This document shows, in pieces, positions 34,878-44,139 of a DNA stretch of 64,000 nt (within the stretch, counting starts at the first letter, position 1; every line of letters begins with the position of its first letter). A program made the translations under genes and the position numbers. This stretch comes from CBFHMJ01 sp965656875 (lineage in GTDB: Bacteria > Pseudomonadota > Gammaproteobacteria > Enterobacterales > Alteromonadaceae): positions 186,001-250,000 of the forward strand of contig CBFHMJ010000028.1 of assembly GCA_965656875.1 (NCBI GenBank), read 5' to 3'. A model generated the notes under the pieces. It saw only the letters and a list, made by a program, of their open reading frames with translations. It did no database searches and was not told where the DNA came from.

Positions 34878-35084
34878 TTATCCTGGTGTCGGTGGTGGCT
34901 GAGTGGGTGGTACAGAACCACCATGTCCTTGTGTGGAAACTGTTCCTGTACTCTCCGACGTTAACGAAATACTGACAATATCCTCAGCCAGCGTGTTTGA
35001 TTGTGTAACCTGTTCATTGTTTTCTGGTTTTTGAAACTGCGTGATTTGTTGCGTGTAACTACTCGCTCCGATGTCAACTTTCAT
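34878..35084 (-). CDS. Cassette copy 1, gene A: small peptide with Gly/Pro-rich tail
   Basis: 68 aa. ATG at 35084 with GAGGTG nearby; the ORF's upstream extension is unsupported. The peptide is Gln/Asn/Ser/Thr-rich with no TM or signal peptide. It has a D-I-V-S-I-S-L-T-S block and ends with Q-G-H-G-G-S-V-P-P-T-Q-P-P-P-T-P-G. Copy 2 has the same layout: M-K-[VI] start, Q-rich middle, D-x-V-x-L-S-type block, G-G-G-H then P-P-P-P. Could be an exported or modified peptide, or an assembly factor; unknown. Confidence 0.65.
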   Translation of the reverse strand: MKVDIGASSYTQQITQFQKPENNEQVTQSNTLAEDIVSISLTSESTGTVSTQGHGGSVPPTQPPPTPG

Positions 35085-35509
35085 ACTCACCTCAAATGTG
35101 AACAGAAAGTTAACATTGTAAATCCAGCTGCGAATCAGGCCAATTAACAAAAACTACATGGTGTTCGAAAATCGGAATAAAAGTGTCCACATATCAATAC
35201 GATAAGTAGGTTATTACCTAATAGTATACAGGTCAACCTGTGATGCTCGGTCGTTTGCTAAAGGATTGCTTGTAAGTTGTTAATAGTATTGTGATTTCCA
35301 GCAAGAAAAAAATTTGTTGAAGTTTTTCAGCAATCAACAGGAAATCGAAATGAAGCTAAATTGGTTACAATTTAGCTTGTTAAATGCACGGAATGATCAC
35401 TTAGATAAAACACTTCCATGTAATAGCCGACAAGCAGAAAGTAAACGGATCGCTATCAGCCATACTTTTTTTGATGATAGGTGTTCAGGGCAGGATGTCT
35501 GATAACGGC
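35085..35509. other. Intergenic region upstream of cassette copy 1
   Basis: 425 bp, AT-rich, with the cassette promoter presumably at its left side. A 62-codon open frame at 35314-35502 lacks a ribosome site and protein-like composition and is not called. Confidence 0.4.
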
Positions 35510-36055
35510 TTACATTGCTTCAAGCCGCTCCAGTAATGCAATCATTGTTTTATGATTACGAGTGGTTGCTTTTACGTTGAGTTTTTTCTCGAAATAACCA
35601 TTGTTGATACGAGTTCGGCCATAACCATTGGGACAATGGATATAAACCAGTTTTTCACTCAGGGCGAACAGATCAGGGTCGAATGCTGATTGAGTGGCTG
35701 ACACGGCCTGAAAGTTTTCAGTATCAGGTGTTGTATGCAGGAAGGTGAAGTGCAAGGCGTCCGGGCTGTACGTTAAAAAGCTATCCGGCATCTGTTCATA
35801 AGCCGCTTTCATGCTTATCTGGTCATACAAAAACAGTTCAACATCATCTAATTGCCAGTGTTGCTTAATAACCTGGTCAATCACATCAAGAATGGTTTGC
35901 TTATCTGAGTCTGAGTGAAACAGAATATTGCCACTTTGCAAGTAATAACTAACCTGTTCAAGCCCCTGGTCGGATAGCTGTTTGCAAAACTCTTTCATGA
36001 CGATTTTTCGTTTTCCACTAACATTCACGGCGCGAAGTAAACAAACGTATTTCAT
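35510..36055 (-). CDS. DUF1697 family protein
   Basis: 181 aa, full length. Begins M-K-Y-V-C-L-L-R-A-V-N-V-S-G-K-R-K-I and has L-Q-S-G-N-I-L-F and a final N-x-K-A-T-T-R-N-H-K-T-M block; all three are hallmarks of DUF1697. No biochemical function is established to my knowledge. AAGGAG ribosome site 7 nt before the ATG. Stand-alone. Confidence 0.9.
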   Translation of the reverse strand: MKYVCLLRAVNVSGKRKIVMKEFCKQLSDQGLEQVSYYLQSGNILFHSDSDKQTILDVIDQVIKQHWQLDDVELFLYDQISMKAAYEQMPDSFLTYSPDALHFTFLHTTPDTENFQAVSATQSAFDPDLFALSEKLVYIHCPNGYGRTRINNGYFEKKLNVKATTRNHKTMIALLERLEAM

Positions 36056-36195
36056 TCTTATCTCCTTATCAGACGTTAGAGCGTCTTTTTTACAACAGAC
36101 TCAGGTTATATCATTAACTGGACGAAAGATGTTTATGTTATTCAATTAAAATGAAAAAGAAGGGAATAAGGCAGCAAAAAACCAGAAAGGATTTA

Positions 36196-36218
36196 CCGGA
36201 TGAGCATGACCCATCCGG
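36196..36218 (-). terminator. Terminator after the NhaC gene
   Basis: CCGGATG (36196-36202) pairs with CATCCGG (36212-36218). On the minus strand it follows the stop by about 10 nt and precedes a T-rich stretch. Confidence 0.65.
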
Positions 36219-36228
36219 CGGCAGTTGG

Positions 36229-37560
36229 TTAGGGTTGTTGTACGGCTGAACGCTGGCTAAATGACAGCCATGCAAAGCTTAGTAATGTGACGGCAGCCAG
36301 CACATAGCAATAAAACACGTAAGGCATGATATCGACAGGCGACAAGGTAAATGTCGCACCCAGTAGCAATAACTGTGCGCCGTAGGGCAGCAAACCCTGA
36401 ATAACACAGGCGAAGATATCCAGCAGACTCGCTGCGCGTTTGGGAGAGATCTGGCCTTGCTGTGCCAACTCTTTCACTGTTTCACCTGCAACGATGATGG
36501 ACACCGTATTATTCGCGATACAGGCGTTAGTAACGCCCGTTAATCCCGCAATACCCAGCGTATGTCCCAGGGTTTTATTGGTACTCCAGCGACCAATGGC
36601 CCGGCTGATATGAGACACCAGATAATCCAGCCCACCTTCACGACGCATGATTTCCGACAAGCCGCCCAGCAACATCGACAGCAGGAAAACCTCCTGCATC
36701 TGCGTAAAGCCGTTATAAATATCTTTACCCGCGTTTGCGATGTCATAGCCTCCTACGATGCTGCCCAGTAATAAGCTCAACAGTACGCCGGATAACAACA
36801 CCACAAATACATTCACGCCAATCACGGCTAACACCAGGATAAACAGATAAGGAAGGACCAGCCAGTAATTGAACGATTGCTCTTCCGCAAGTGTGGATGC
36901 ATCGCCCTGAACGGCCAGAATCGCTAATACAATGACCGCTGCCGGAAGTGCCAGCTTGATATTCTCACGGAATTTATCTTTCATTTCACAGCCCTGTGTT
37001 CGGGTTGCGGCGATGGTGGTATCTGAAATGATGGAAAGATTATCGCCAAACATCGCGCCACTGACTAACGCACCTGCAACCAAAGGCCCGGACATCTCGG
37101 TTGCTTCTGCGACGCCGAGACCAATGGGCGCAATGGCTGCCAGCGTGCCCATGGATGTTCCCATCGCCGTTGCAATAAATGCCGCAATGACAAACAGACC
37201 CGGCAGAATCAATTGCTCTGGAATGACGCTTAAGCCGAGGGCAACAGTCGCATCAACACCACCGGTTGCTTTACCAACAGATGAAAAGGCTCCTGCTAAT
37301 AAATAGATCAAACACATCGTAATGATGTTATTGTGACCAGCGCCCTTAATAAAGTGTTCAAGGGTTTGATTCAGGGATTCTCTGGACAGCCAGATTGCCA
37401 GCACGATAGCGGGTAAAACAGCCACAGGTGCAGGCAATTGATAAAACGCAAATTCGACACCCTGAGACTGATAATAAAAGCCAGCGCCAAGAAATAACAA
37501 TAAAAACAGCAACAAAGGCAATAAGGCCAACTTGCCACGATTGAGTGGTTTTAAATACAT
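36229..37560 (-). CDS. NhaC-family Na+/H+ antiporter
   Basis: 443 aa, about 11-12 TM segments. Family motifs: G-A-G-H-N-N-I-I-T-M, A-x-G-T-S-M-G-T-L-A-A-I-A-P-I-G, and G-A-M-F-G-D-N-L-S-I-I-S-D-T-T-I-A-A-T-R-T-Q-G-C, the conserved NhaC ion-pathway segment. An Asn-rich A-C-I-A-N-N-T motif lies in the second half. Probably inner-membrane sodium/proton exchange, though some members exchange malate/lactate or histidine. AGG ribosome site. Monocistronic. Confidence 0.85.
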   Translation of the reverse strand: MYLKPLNRGKLALLPLLLFLLLFLGAGFYYQSQGVEFAFYQLPAPVAVLPAIVLAIWLSRESLNQTLEHFIKGAGHNNIITMCLIYLLAGAFSSVGKATGGVDATVALGLSVIPEQLILPGLFVIAAFIATAMGTSMGTLAAIAPIGLGVAEATEMSGPLVAGALVSGAMFGDNLSIISDTTIAATRTQGCEMKDKFRENIKLALPAAVIVLAILAVQGDASTLAEEQSFNYWLVLPYLFILVLAVIGVNVFVVLLSGVLLSLLLGSIVGGYDIANAGKDIYNGFTQMQEVFLLSMLLGGLSEIMRREGGLDYLVSHISRAIGRWSTNKTLGHTLGIAGLTGVTNACIANNTVSIIVAGETVKELAQQGQISPKRAASLLDIFACVIQGLLPYGAQLLLLGATFTLSPVDIMPYVFYCYVLAAVTLLSFAWLSFSQRSAVQQP

Positions 37561-37715
37561 AGATATACCTGAGACGTTTAGACGGCCAGAATTCTATTTG
37601 TGAATTGCCTTTTTAGCAACTAAGAATTTAATTTTATTGTCAGGCTGCCATAAAACCTGTTCAATAACACTGGCTAAAATCAGCAGTATATCAACCATAT
37701 AGAAGCAACAGAGCA

Positions 37716-39197
37716 ATGAAAAAATGTCATTTATCCACCCATCTCTTTCCGTTTTTCCTGCTTGTTCTGTTATTGACAGCGTGTAGTGATAATAAAGCCA
37801 TACGGCCTGAATTGAGCGTCACTATAACCAAACAACCCGTAACCGCGTTGAATACCTCCCTGTTAGCGCCGGGTACAACATTGTCCACGAGCACAACATT
37901 GTCCACGAGCACAGCATTGTCGAACAGTGCAACCTCGCCAACGAGTCAAACAGCAACGGCGACAGCACTGACATCCGGTTCTACGGCGACCCGGGGTAAC
38001 ATTCAGTTTGAATGGCTTGCGACCTGGCACATGAGTCGCCCGGTGACGCGACTCGTGTTTAAACGCAATCCCAATGACTCCCGTATCTCTCGCTGGACAC
38101 CGTTAACGGAAGGGATGGAATGGATTGATCATGGCGGCGCGATTAAACGCCGTGATGGTAATGAATTTACCTCAGTGACGTTCAGACTTACGGCCAATTA
38201 CACTTCTTTACCTAAAGACTACGCACCGTTTTCACCCTTTTCAGACGGCGGCATGTTGTTTCATTCTGGTCGATTCTTTGCCTGTGAACAAACCTGCGAT
38301 AACGACATGAATGACTGGGAAATAACCGTCAACGCGCCCGAAAATGACACTATCCTGGTGAAAGGTCAGGCGTATAAAGGCACAGCAACCTGGCGAGGAC
38401 AGGACAGCGGCAGCAAGGTATATGTTGGACATGCCGCACCGACACTGCTGGCTGATATGGTGGCCGTCATTGATGAAAAATTACCGGAAACACTGAAAGT
38501 CCAGCTCGCTGATAAACTCCCCAAAACCCTTACATTCTTTGCAAAACAACTCGGCGCTGTGCCGCAAAAACCAATGTTATTTGCCTCTTACAGTACAACC
38601 AGCGATGGTCGATACGGACATCAGGGCGGCACTTTACCGGGGCAGGTCTTTATGCACTGGTACGGTCAACAAGCCATTGAAAAACTGGACGACGATAATA
38701 CCTTCTGGTTTTTTGCCCACGAAGCCGCTCATATTTATCAAGGCAAAGCGGTAGACATCAGCAACCCGGCACAAGCCTGGTTACACGAAGGCACGGCAGA
38801 CTATTTTGCAGGCCAGGCGGTCAGCCATTTTTCCGGAGATGACCGCCTGTTCAGACACAAATTACAGCAAGCCACCACAAGCTGCTTCAAACACATTTCA
38901 ACCGGGCAAGCCGCCGGAACCCGCAGTTTTACGCAGGCAACCCAACACAATCACCGGATGTTTTATGACTGTGGTTTGCTGCTGGCCGAGAAAATAGCTC
39001 GTGATATCCCGTCAGACAGTGGTTTGTCATTATTCTCGCTATGGCAACACTTTAATAATGCGGTAGAGCAGGGCAAACCCGCATCGGTGGCAACTTTTAT
39101 TGAAGCAAACAGTCGCTGGCTCTCGTCTGATCTGACTGAAAAACTCCATCAGTTGTCCAATGACGATCCAACTTCATTTTCCATTTTTATGCAGTAA
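37716..39197 (+). CDS. Lipoprotein with gluzincin-like metallopeptidase domain
   Basis: 493 aa with type II signal (lipobox L-L-T-A-C). Residues ~50-85 form a Ser/Thr-rich linker built partly from an 18-bp tandem repeat (T-T-L-S-T-S). A globular domain follows, with F-F-A-H-E-A-A-H (HExxH near 335-339) and a downstream W-L-H-E-G-T-A-D-Y-F glutamate, the M1/M61-like gluzincin arrangement. Probably an outer-membrane-anchored zinc peptidase. No PDZ domain, so not a full M61 enzyme. Precedes the Roco operon by about 48 nt without clear coupling. Confidence 0.75.
   Translation: MKKCHLSTHLFPFFLLVLLLTACSDNKAIRPELSVTITKQPVTALNTSLLAPGTTLSTSTTLSTSTALSNSATSPTSQTATATALTSGSTATRGNIQFEWLATWHMSRPVTRLVFKRNPNDSRISRWTPLTEGMEWIDHGGAIKRRDGNEFTSVTFRLTANYTSLPKDYAPFSPFSDGGMLFHSGRFFACEQTCDNDMNDWEITVNAPENDTILVKGQAYKGTATWRGQDSGSKVYVGHAAPTLLADMVAVIDEKLPETLKVQLADKLPKTLTFFAKQLGAVPQKPMLFASYSTTSDGRYGHQGGTLPGQVFMHWYGQQAIEKLDDDNTFWFFAHEAAHIYQGKAVDISNPAQAWLHEGTADYFAGQAVSHFSGDDRLFRHKLQQATTSCFKHISTGQAAGTRSFTQATQHNHRMFYDCGLLLAEKIARDIPSDSGLSLFSLWQHFNNAVEQGKPASVATFIEANSRWLSSDLTEKLHQLSNDDPTSFSIFMQ
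37875..37928 (+). repeat. 18-bp tandem repeat (two exact, one diverged)
   Basis: ACAACATTGTCCACGAGC occurs at 37875-37892 and 37893-37910, with a third diverged unit to 37928. It encodes the flexible Ser/Thr linker of the metallopeptidase lipoprotein and is prone to slippage in frame. Confidence 0.8.
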
Positions 39198-39245
39198 GTA
39201 GTACCATCGCACTATGTTTTACCCCTTGTTTGATTCACTGAGTAC

Positions 39246-39551
39246 ATGATCATTCTGAAGTTTTTGAGTATGTGTGCCTTATATGCCTTCTGGTTCCTTT
39301 ATCTTGGCCAGTTCAGGCAAAATTTAAAAAACTACTCAGTATTACAACATAAGCAATTAAATACCCTGCTGAGCGACCGCCCGGGTATTGCCGGTATGCT
39401 CCATCCATTAAACTGGCCGGTATTATTTGGTGAAGCCGCCAAAGTTCGCGGCCGCGACGCCTGGCTCGTCGTCTTTATCGAACAACGTCAGTGGTTTTAT
39501 TTTGTTAGCGTTATCACGTTTACCTTTTCCATCACCCTGTGGTTAATTTAA
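39246..39551 (+). CDS. Small two-TM protein upstream of the Roco-TIR gene
   Basis: 101 aa with hydrophobic helices at residues ~5-22 and ~78-100 and a basic, cytoplasmic-type middle containing D-R-P-G-I-A-G-M-L-H-P-L-N-W-P-V-L-F-G-E-A. No family recognised. Only 23 nt separate it from the Roco-TIR start, so they form one transcription unit. It could anchor or sense for the larger protein, which itself has no TM. Confidence 0.6.
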   Translation: MIILKFLSMCALYAFWFLYLGQFRQNLKNYSVLQHKQLNTLLSDRPGIAGMLHPLNWPVLFGEAAKVRGRDAWLVVFIEQRQWFYFVSVITFTFSITLWLI

Positions 39552-39574
39552 TGAGTCAATAAGCAGGAGATAAC

Positions 39575-42535
39575 GTGAGTAACTCCCAACAGACGGAATT
39601 GTCAGGCATGAAAAACATTGAGCAAATCATTCAACAAGCAATTGACGACGGCGCGACCAGTCTTTTCCTCGATAACATTCACTTCACCCATTTTCCCGAT
39701 AATTTCCGTGTTCTGGCCCCACAACTCACCGTATTGCAAATCATGCAGTCGCCTTGTGAGGCACCGGTTGGGCCTGAATCGTTGGCTGGGCTGGAATACG
39801 CCACGTCACTTGAAATGCTGATTTTACAAGGCTGTAGCGAAATTGAATCGCTGGATGTGCTGGCAACCTTGCCCGCCCTGAAAGAGTTATATCTCGGCCA
39901 CATGAAAAAAATCTGCTCGCTTGATGCGGTCGCAACAATTCCTAATCTGGAAAGCATGACCATTGACGCGATTTCTTACCAGGTGGATTATTCGCCGCTG
40001 GCGCAGTGTCAGACACTGCGTTTTCTTGACTTTCAGCGTAGTGTTCTGGGGGATCTTAGCTGGTTACGTCAACTCCCGGATTTACAATCGCTCAGTTTTA
40101 ACCTGTTTTGCGATGTTACCTGTGGTTATGACGTTATTAGTGAGCTGACAACGCTCCGTTCTCTGACCGTGTTATTGATTAAAGAGCTCAATCAACACAT
40201 TGATTTTTCGACGCTTACCCAGCTCCAGGAACTTGATCTTTCGCTGAATCACGAACAATTTTCCCTCGATTTTCTGTATCAGATGCCAGAAATCGAACGC
40301 TTAAAATTGAAATGGACGGATCGACAAGCCAAAGATTTCGTCATCGACTGGCCGATGATTCGCTACCTGGCAACCAAGCCTGTGCCGTTCAGAACCCTGG
40401 ATATTCGCGATGTTAACCTGCAAGGCATTCCGCCAGAACTGATTCGCTATGACGGCAGTTTCCGACCCATTCGAGATTTTTATCACGCCGTTGAACAAGG
40501 AGAAATCCAACACAACGAAATAAAGCTCATGATCCTCGGCAACGGTCGCATCGGTAAAACCCAGTTATTACGCCGTCTGAACGGTCAGTCGTTTGATGAA
40601 TGTGTGCCCAGCACGCACGGCATCGCTATTGAGCAAGTACCGCTGCAACTGGATGATAAAACCGTACAACTCGCTTGCTGGGATTTTGGTGGACAAGACA
40701 TTTACCTCGGCACGCACAGCCTGTTTGCTGACAAACGCGCTGTTTATTGTCTGCTGTGGCATCCGGATTACGAGCAAAACACGGTTACTGTGGAAGATGG
40801 CATTCGGATTCAACACAAACCCCTGAGTTACTGGCTCTCTTATATTCACTCTCTGGCTGGTAAAGACGCCAACATCCTGATTCTGCAAAGCCAGGTGGAC
40901 TCACCGGAACAACGCGCTGTACCACCGATCCCTGCTGCATTCCAACACAACCAAATCCGCACACTGGACATCAGTGCCGTCACAGAAGACGGTCTGTCCA
41001 TGCTAATGCCAGCATTAAAACAAGCCGTTAAACTCCAGTTACAACGCAACGGCACAATGCGATTTCCTGCCAGTTGGCAACAAGTGATTGATGATGTAGA
41101 CGCTGCTCGACAAAACGGCCAGAAACGCCTGCCATATCAGGAATATGAAGCAATTTGTAAAGCTCATCAGGTGGCTGCGCCGATGAGTTTACTGCGCTAT
41201 ATGGCCAATGCCGGTAAGGTGTTTTTCCACGGCGATTTGTTTAAAGGTGATCTGGTACTCGACCAGTCCTGGGCGCTTCAAGCCGTGTATTCGCTGCATG
41301 ATCGGCAATCAACACTGAAACCGCTTATTGATAACCACGGCAAATTTACCCTGTCACAACTTAATGCCTGGCTCTGGCAAGACCAATACAACCTGCACGA
41401 ACAGCACGAATTTATGTCGATGATGCGTCAGTGTGATATCTGCTTTGCGGTGAACACCGACGACGATTTGTCTTATTTTATCGCGCCAGATTGTTTGCCC
41501 GACAAAGCAGCCCGCACAAACGACATCGCCATGATTTGGCGAGGCCAACAGCCTGACGCACACGTTCAACTCGATTATCCATTCCTGCACGACGCCACGA
41601 TGCGCGGTGTACTGGCAACGCTCGGTGAACGACTCGGCCAACACGCGGTCTTCTGGCGTTATGGTTGCGCGTCCTGGTTGGCAGAATCAGACTGCCTGAT
41701 TCAGGTTGATTGCCAGTTACGAGCAACCACAGACGACGAACGCGAACAATTTGGTCAACCGGGAATCATCGACATTAAAGTCGCTGGATCTTCGGCGGCG
41801 GACATTGCAGAACACCTGGTTGAATCCATCAAATACACCACCATGACCGGTAAAAAGCCAGGTGAGACCTGGCTGGTGGGCGAACCCGATGAATGGGATT
41901 TCAACCTGCTTCAATCATCAGAACCGTTTGAACAAATAACCCCTTCAGCAAAAAGAACAACCATGACAAAACCGACTATCTATTTTTCATATGCCTGGGG
42001 CAAAGAAGACGACCACCATCAACAAGTATGCGACGACATCTACCACGCACTGGAACAAGATTTTACGTTGATCCGCGATCGCGAAACCCTGAATACCGAC
42101 GACAGTATCGAACATTTTCAACGGGAAATTGGCGCAGGTGCGCTTGTCATTGTGATCTACAGTGCCAAATCCCTGGCGTCTGAAAACTGCATGAAAGAAC
42201 TCTCCTACATCCAACGAACGGGTCTCAACATTGAATCCGTTTTCAGAAAGCGCGTAATCCCCGTGGTGCTTGGAGATGTTAACCTGTCGAGTGCGCTGGA
42301 TTGCGCCCGTTATGCGAAAATATGGCGAGACAAAGCCGACGAATTAGAACAATTACTGGCAGGAACCCAGGATGAATCGGCGATAACAGAAGTCAGAAAC
42401 TATCGCCAGATTGCCGATAGTCTGATGTCATCTCTTACCTGGTCAAGAGACATTATTCTCGATAGAAATCATGAAGAAATGAAAGCTGATGGCTATCAAA
42501 TATTGAAGAATCTGATAAGGGACAGGGTGCAATAG
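39575..42535 (+). CDS. Roco protein: LRR, Roc GTPase, COR and TIR domain
   Basis: 986 aa. GTG start with AGGAG 5 nt upstream; an internal ATG 11 codons later is less supported. Residues ~30-290: leucine-rich repeats. Residues ~315-480: Roc GTPase with P-loop G-N-G-R-I-G-K-T (322-329), W-D-F-G-G-Q-D switch II, and Q-S-Q-V-D in place of the NKxD base-recognition motif. ~480-770: COR-like region. ~798-960: TIR domain starting I-Y-F-S-Y-A-W-G, with a glutamate in C-M-K-E-L near residue 875 at the NADase catalytic position. Bacterial TIR proteins often act in antiphage defence by NAD+ cleavage; the Roco-TIR fusion would couple sensing, GTP switch and effector. Activity inferred. Confidence 0.85.
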   Translation: MSNSQQTELSGMKNIEQIIQQAIDDGATSLFLDNIHFTHFPDNFRVLAPQLTVLQIMQSPCEAPVGPESLAGLEYATSLEMLILQGCSEIESLDVLATLPALKELYLGHMKKICSLDAVATIPNLESMTIDAISYQVDYSPLAQCQTLRFLDFQRSVLGDLSWLRQLPDLQSLSFNLFCDVTCGYDVISELTTLRSLTVLLIKELNQHIDFSTLTQLQELDLSLNHEQFSLDFLYQMPEIERLKLKWTDRQAKDFVIDWPMIRYLATKPVPFRTLDIRDVNLQGIPPELIRYDGSFRPIRDFYHAVEQGEIQHNEIKLMILGNGRIGKTQLLRRLNGQSFDECVPSTHGIAIEQVPLQLDDKTVQLACWDFGGQDIYLGTHSLFADKRAVYCLLWHPDYEQNTVTVEDGIRIQHKPLSYWLSYIHSLAGKDANILILQSQVDSPEQRAVPPIPAAFQHNQIRTLDISAVTEDGLSMLMPALKQAVKLQLQRNGTMRFPASWQQVIDDVDAARQNGQKRLPYQEYEAICKAHQVAAPMSLLRYMANAGKVFFHGDLFKGDLVLDQSWALQAVYSLHDRQSTLKPLIDNHGKFTLSQLNAWLWQDQYNLHEQHEFMSMMRQCDICFAVNTDDDLSYFIAPDCLPDKAARTNDIAMIWRGQQPDAHVQLDYPFLHDATMRGVLATLGERLGQHAVFWRYGCASWLAESDCLIQVDCQLRATTDDEREQFGQPGIIDIKVAGSSAADIAEHLVESIKYTTMTGKKPGETWLVGEPDEWDFNLLQSSEPFEQITPSAKRTTMTKPTIYFSYAWGKEDDHHQQVCDDIYHALEQDFTLIRDRETLNTDDSIEHFQREIGAGALVIVIYSAKSLASENCMKELSYIQRTGLNIESVFRKRVIPVVLGDVNLSSALDCARYAKIWRDKADELEQLLAGTQDESAITEVRNYRQIADSLMSSLTWSRDIILDRNHEEMKADGYQILKNLIRDRVQ

Positions 42536-42575
42536 CAGTCGCACACTGTTGATAGTCTGAACGTTAGCGCTAAAA

Positions 42576-42607
42576 AAATGCCAGTGCACACGATGCAACT
42601 GGCATTT
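42576..42607 (+). terminator. Terminator between the Roco gene and the convergent secreted-protein gene
   Basis: AAATGCCAGT (42576-42585) pairs with ACTGGCATTT (42598-42607), extended by GCA/TGC inside the loop; A-run before, T-run after, so usable both ways. Confidence 0.8.
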
Positions 42608-42627
42608 ATAGAAGGCTCAAGCCGTGT

Positions 42628-43446
42628 TTAGAAATTGCGTAACTCTGTTACAGCATCTTCTAAGTCACCGATATGTTCCTGGTAATAAGACGCTTTGGTG
42701 TCAGCCACGATTTGGTCCCATCTGTCCCTGTCATCATAGTCTTGTGCATCGTAGGTAAATACATCAAAAACATTACCATGAGGGTCAGTTAAACGGCAGG
42801 TTATCTCAACATATTGCTCGTAAGGAGAAGAGGATACCTGACATCTGTCAGTCAGCGGCCAGTCAGCCGCTTTTTTCGCCGTTACCATCGCTTCTAATTT
42901 GTTTGCATACTCGTCACCTTTAGAAGCAACTGACGATAAACTGATTGAGCCACGTAAATAACGCTCTGTGTAAATTGACATTGATACAGCAGCAGCTAAT
43001 GCGTAGCTGTCGGCCATGTAGTAATAATCATCGTTGAAGTTTTTATTGAATGCGTGATGACTCATCACATCGTTGGCTTTAATCACTAATCCAGACAGTA
43101 GATAAACATCAGGATTACCAGCAGCAGCAGTGTCACTAAAGTGCGCCAATGAGCTTTCTAATGATTGAAACTCGGCTAAATATTCAAATTCGGCTGTTTT
43201 AACAAGTTCTTCGCGCACACGATCTTGAATTTGTTGTAAGCTCTCTTCGCTCAAATTAACGTATTGAGGACCAGCAGAGCCAAAAATCGCATCAACTAAT
43301 AATGATTCAAACTGTCCTAACACCGCACTTTTTGCGCTTTTTAGCAATTCTTCACTAAAATCTAATGCTTCTTCTTCAGCAAATACGGGTAGAGGAGCTA
43401 CTGATAAATTAAGTACTACTAAAGTCGATAATAGCTTTTTTTTCAC
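42628..43446 (-). CDS. Secreted protein of unknown family (272 aa)
   Basis: Signal peptide M-K-K-K-L-L-S-T-L with cleavage near V-F-A. The mature protein is mostly helical and acidic. It contains N-P-D-V-Y-L-L-S-G-L-V-I-K-A-N-D-V-M-S-H-H-A-F, and ends with a beta-rich part containing two Cys (D-R-C-Q and E-I-T-C-R). No homologous family recalled. The 3' end faces the Roco terminator; the upstream region is a long AT-rich gap. Presumably periplasmic or exported. Confidence 0.65.
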   Translation of the reverse strand: MKKKLLSTLVVLNLSVAPLPVFAEEEALDFSEELLKSAKSAVLGQFESLLVDAIFGSAGPQYVNLSEESLQQIQDRVREELVKTAEFEYLAEFQSLESSLAHFSDTAAAGNPDVYLLSGLVIKANDVMSHHAFNKNFNDDYYYMADSYALAAAVSMSIYTERYLRGSISLSSVASKGDEYANKLEAMVTAKKAADWPLTDRCQVSSSPYEQYVEITCRLTDPHGNVFDVFTYDAQDYDDRDRWDQIVADTKASYYQEHIGDLEDAVTELRNF

Positions 43447-44139
43447 AACTTCTTCCTAAGTTCGGTGAAATAATTTATTCACCCTAATTGTTTTAATCTA
43501 ATGCGAGAGCTTACGGTCTCTGTAAAGTTCACACTTCAAACCGAGCGTCGTAATCTCCCAGACCAAGCCTGGCTATTGAAAAATTACTGAATAATTACAT
43601 TCATCTCAGACTTAGCCGAACTAGATACAGGAAGATGATGAAAAATCATAAATACCCAATACTTATACTTTATCCATAAGTAGCTAATTAATAGTTAATT
43701 TTTATTATATGTTCACAGCGGATTTGAATTTCCCTTAAATAACAACAAATTATCGTACCCAAAAAATAACTTCGTATTGATGTCGAAAAAGTACCCATAT
43801 TAATGTCAAAAAAAGTTCATAATTAAGTACCAATATCAACGCTCGGTTATTACAAGCGAGCTTCAACAATTCAGTTTAAGTTACATCGGATAATTTTCTG
43901 AAAACCCACAGACCTCACCCAGCGATTCGTGTAAAAAACAGTCAAATTTTAAATTGATTGCAGATTGAAAAAAACAACACTAGATAAGCGCCGTAACACC
44001 TTATTATGGAATGATATTGTTTATGAAGGTTGGCAGGTTAGATGGTTGATGATGGGGCTGGTTTGAGCGCAAACTATTACGCTCAAATAAGTTGTACAAA
44101 GAAAGCACTGATTCACAAAGGCAGGATTTCGAAAGCGGC
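43447..44139. other. AT-rich intergenic region with degenerate 24-nt direct repeats
   Basis: 693 bp without a convincing gene. Two adjacent related units of 24 nt at 43773-43796 and 43797-43820 share TATTRATGTC followed by an A-run and GT. A small hairpin TTGAGCG/CGCTCAA lies at 44063-44086 and includes a variant of the ACTATTGCGCTCAA motif. Function unknown. Confidence 0.45.

Noticed and set aside
34878..35084. Lanthipeptide or lasso precursor for cassette gene A
   Set aside because: No Cys, no leader motif of those classes, and no LanM/LanB/asparagine-synthetase-like gene nearby.
35314..35502. 62-codon frame upstream of DUF1697
   Set aside because: No ribosome site, unlikely composition, no recognisable product.
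40568..42214. Several minus-strand frames of 65-106 codons inside the Roco-TIR gene
   Set aside because: Shadows of a long, domain-rich gene; no ribosome sites or family signatures.
43773..43820. Tn7-like transposon end
   Set aside because: Only two degenerate units, no transposase or matching other end in the window; kept as a low-rank repeat finding only.
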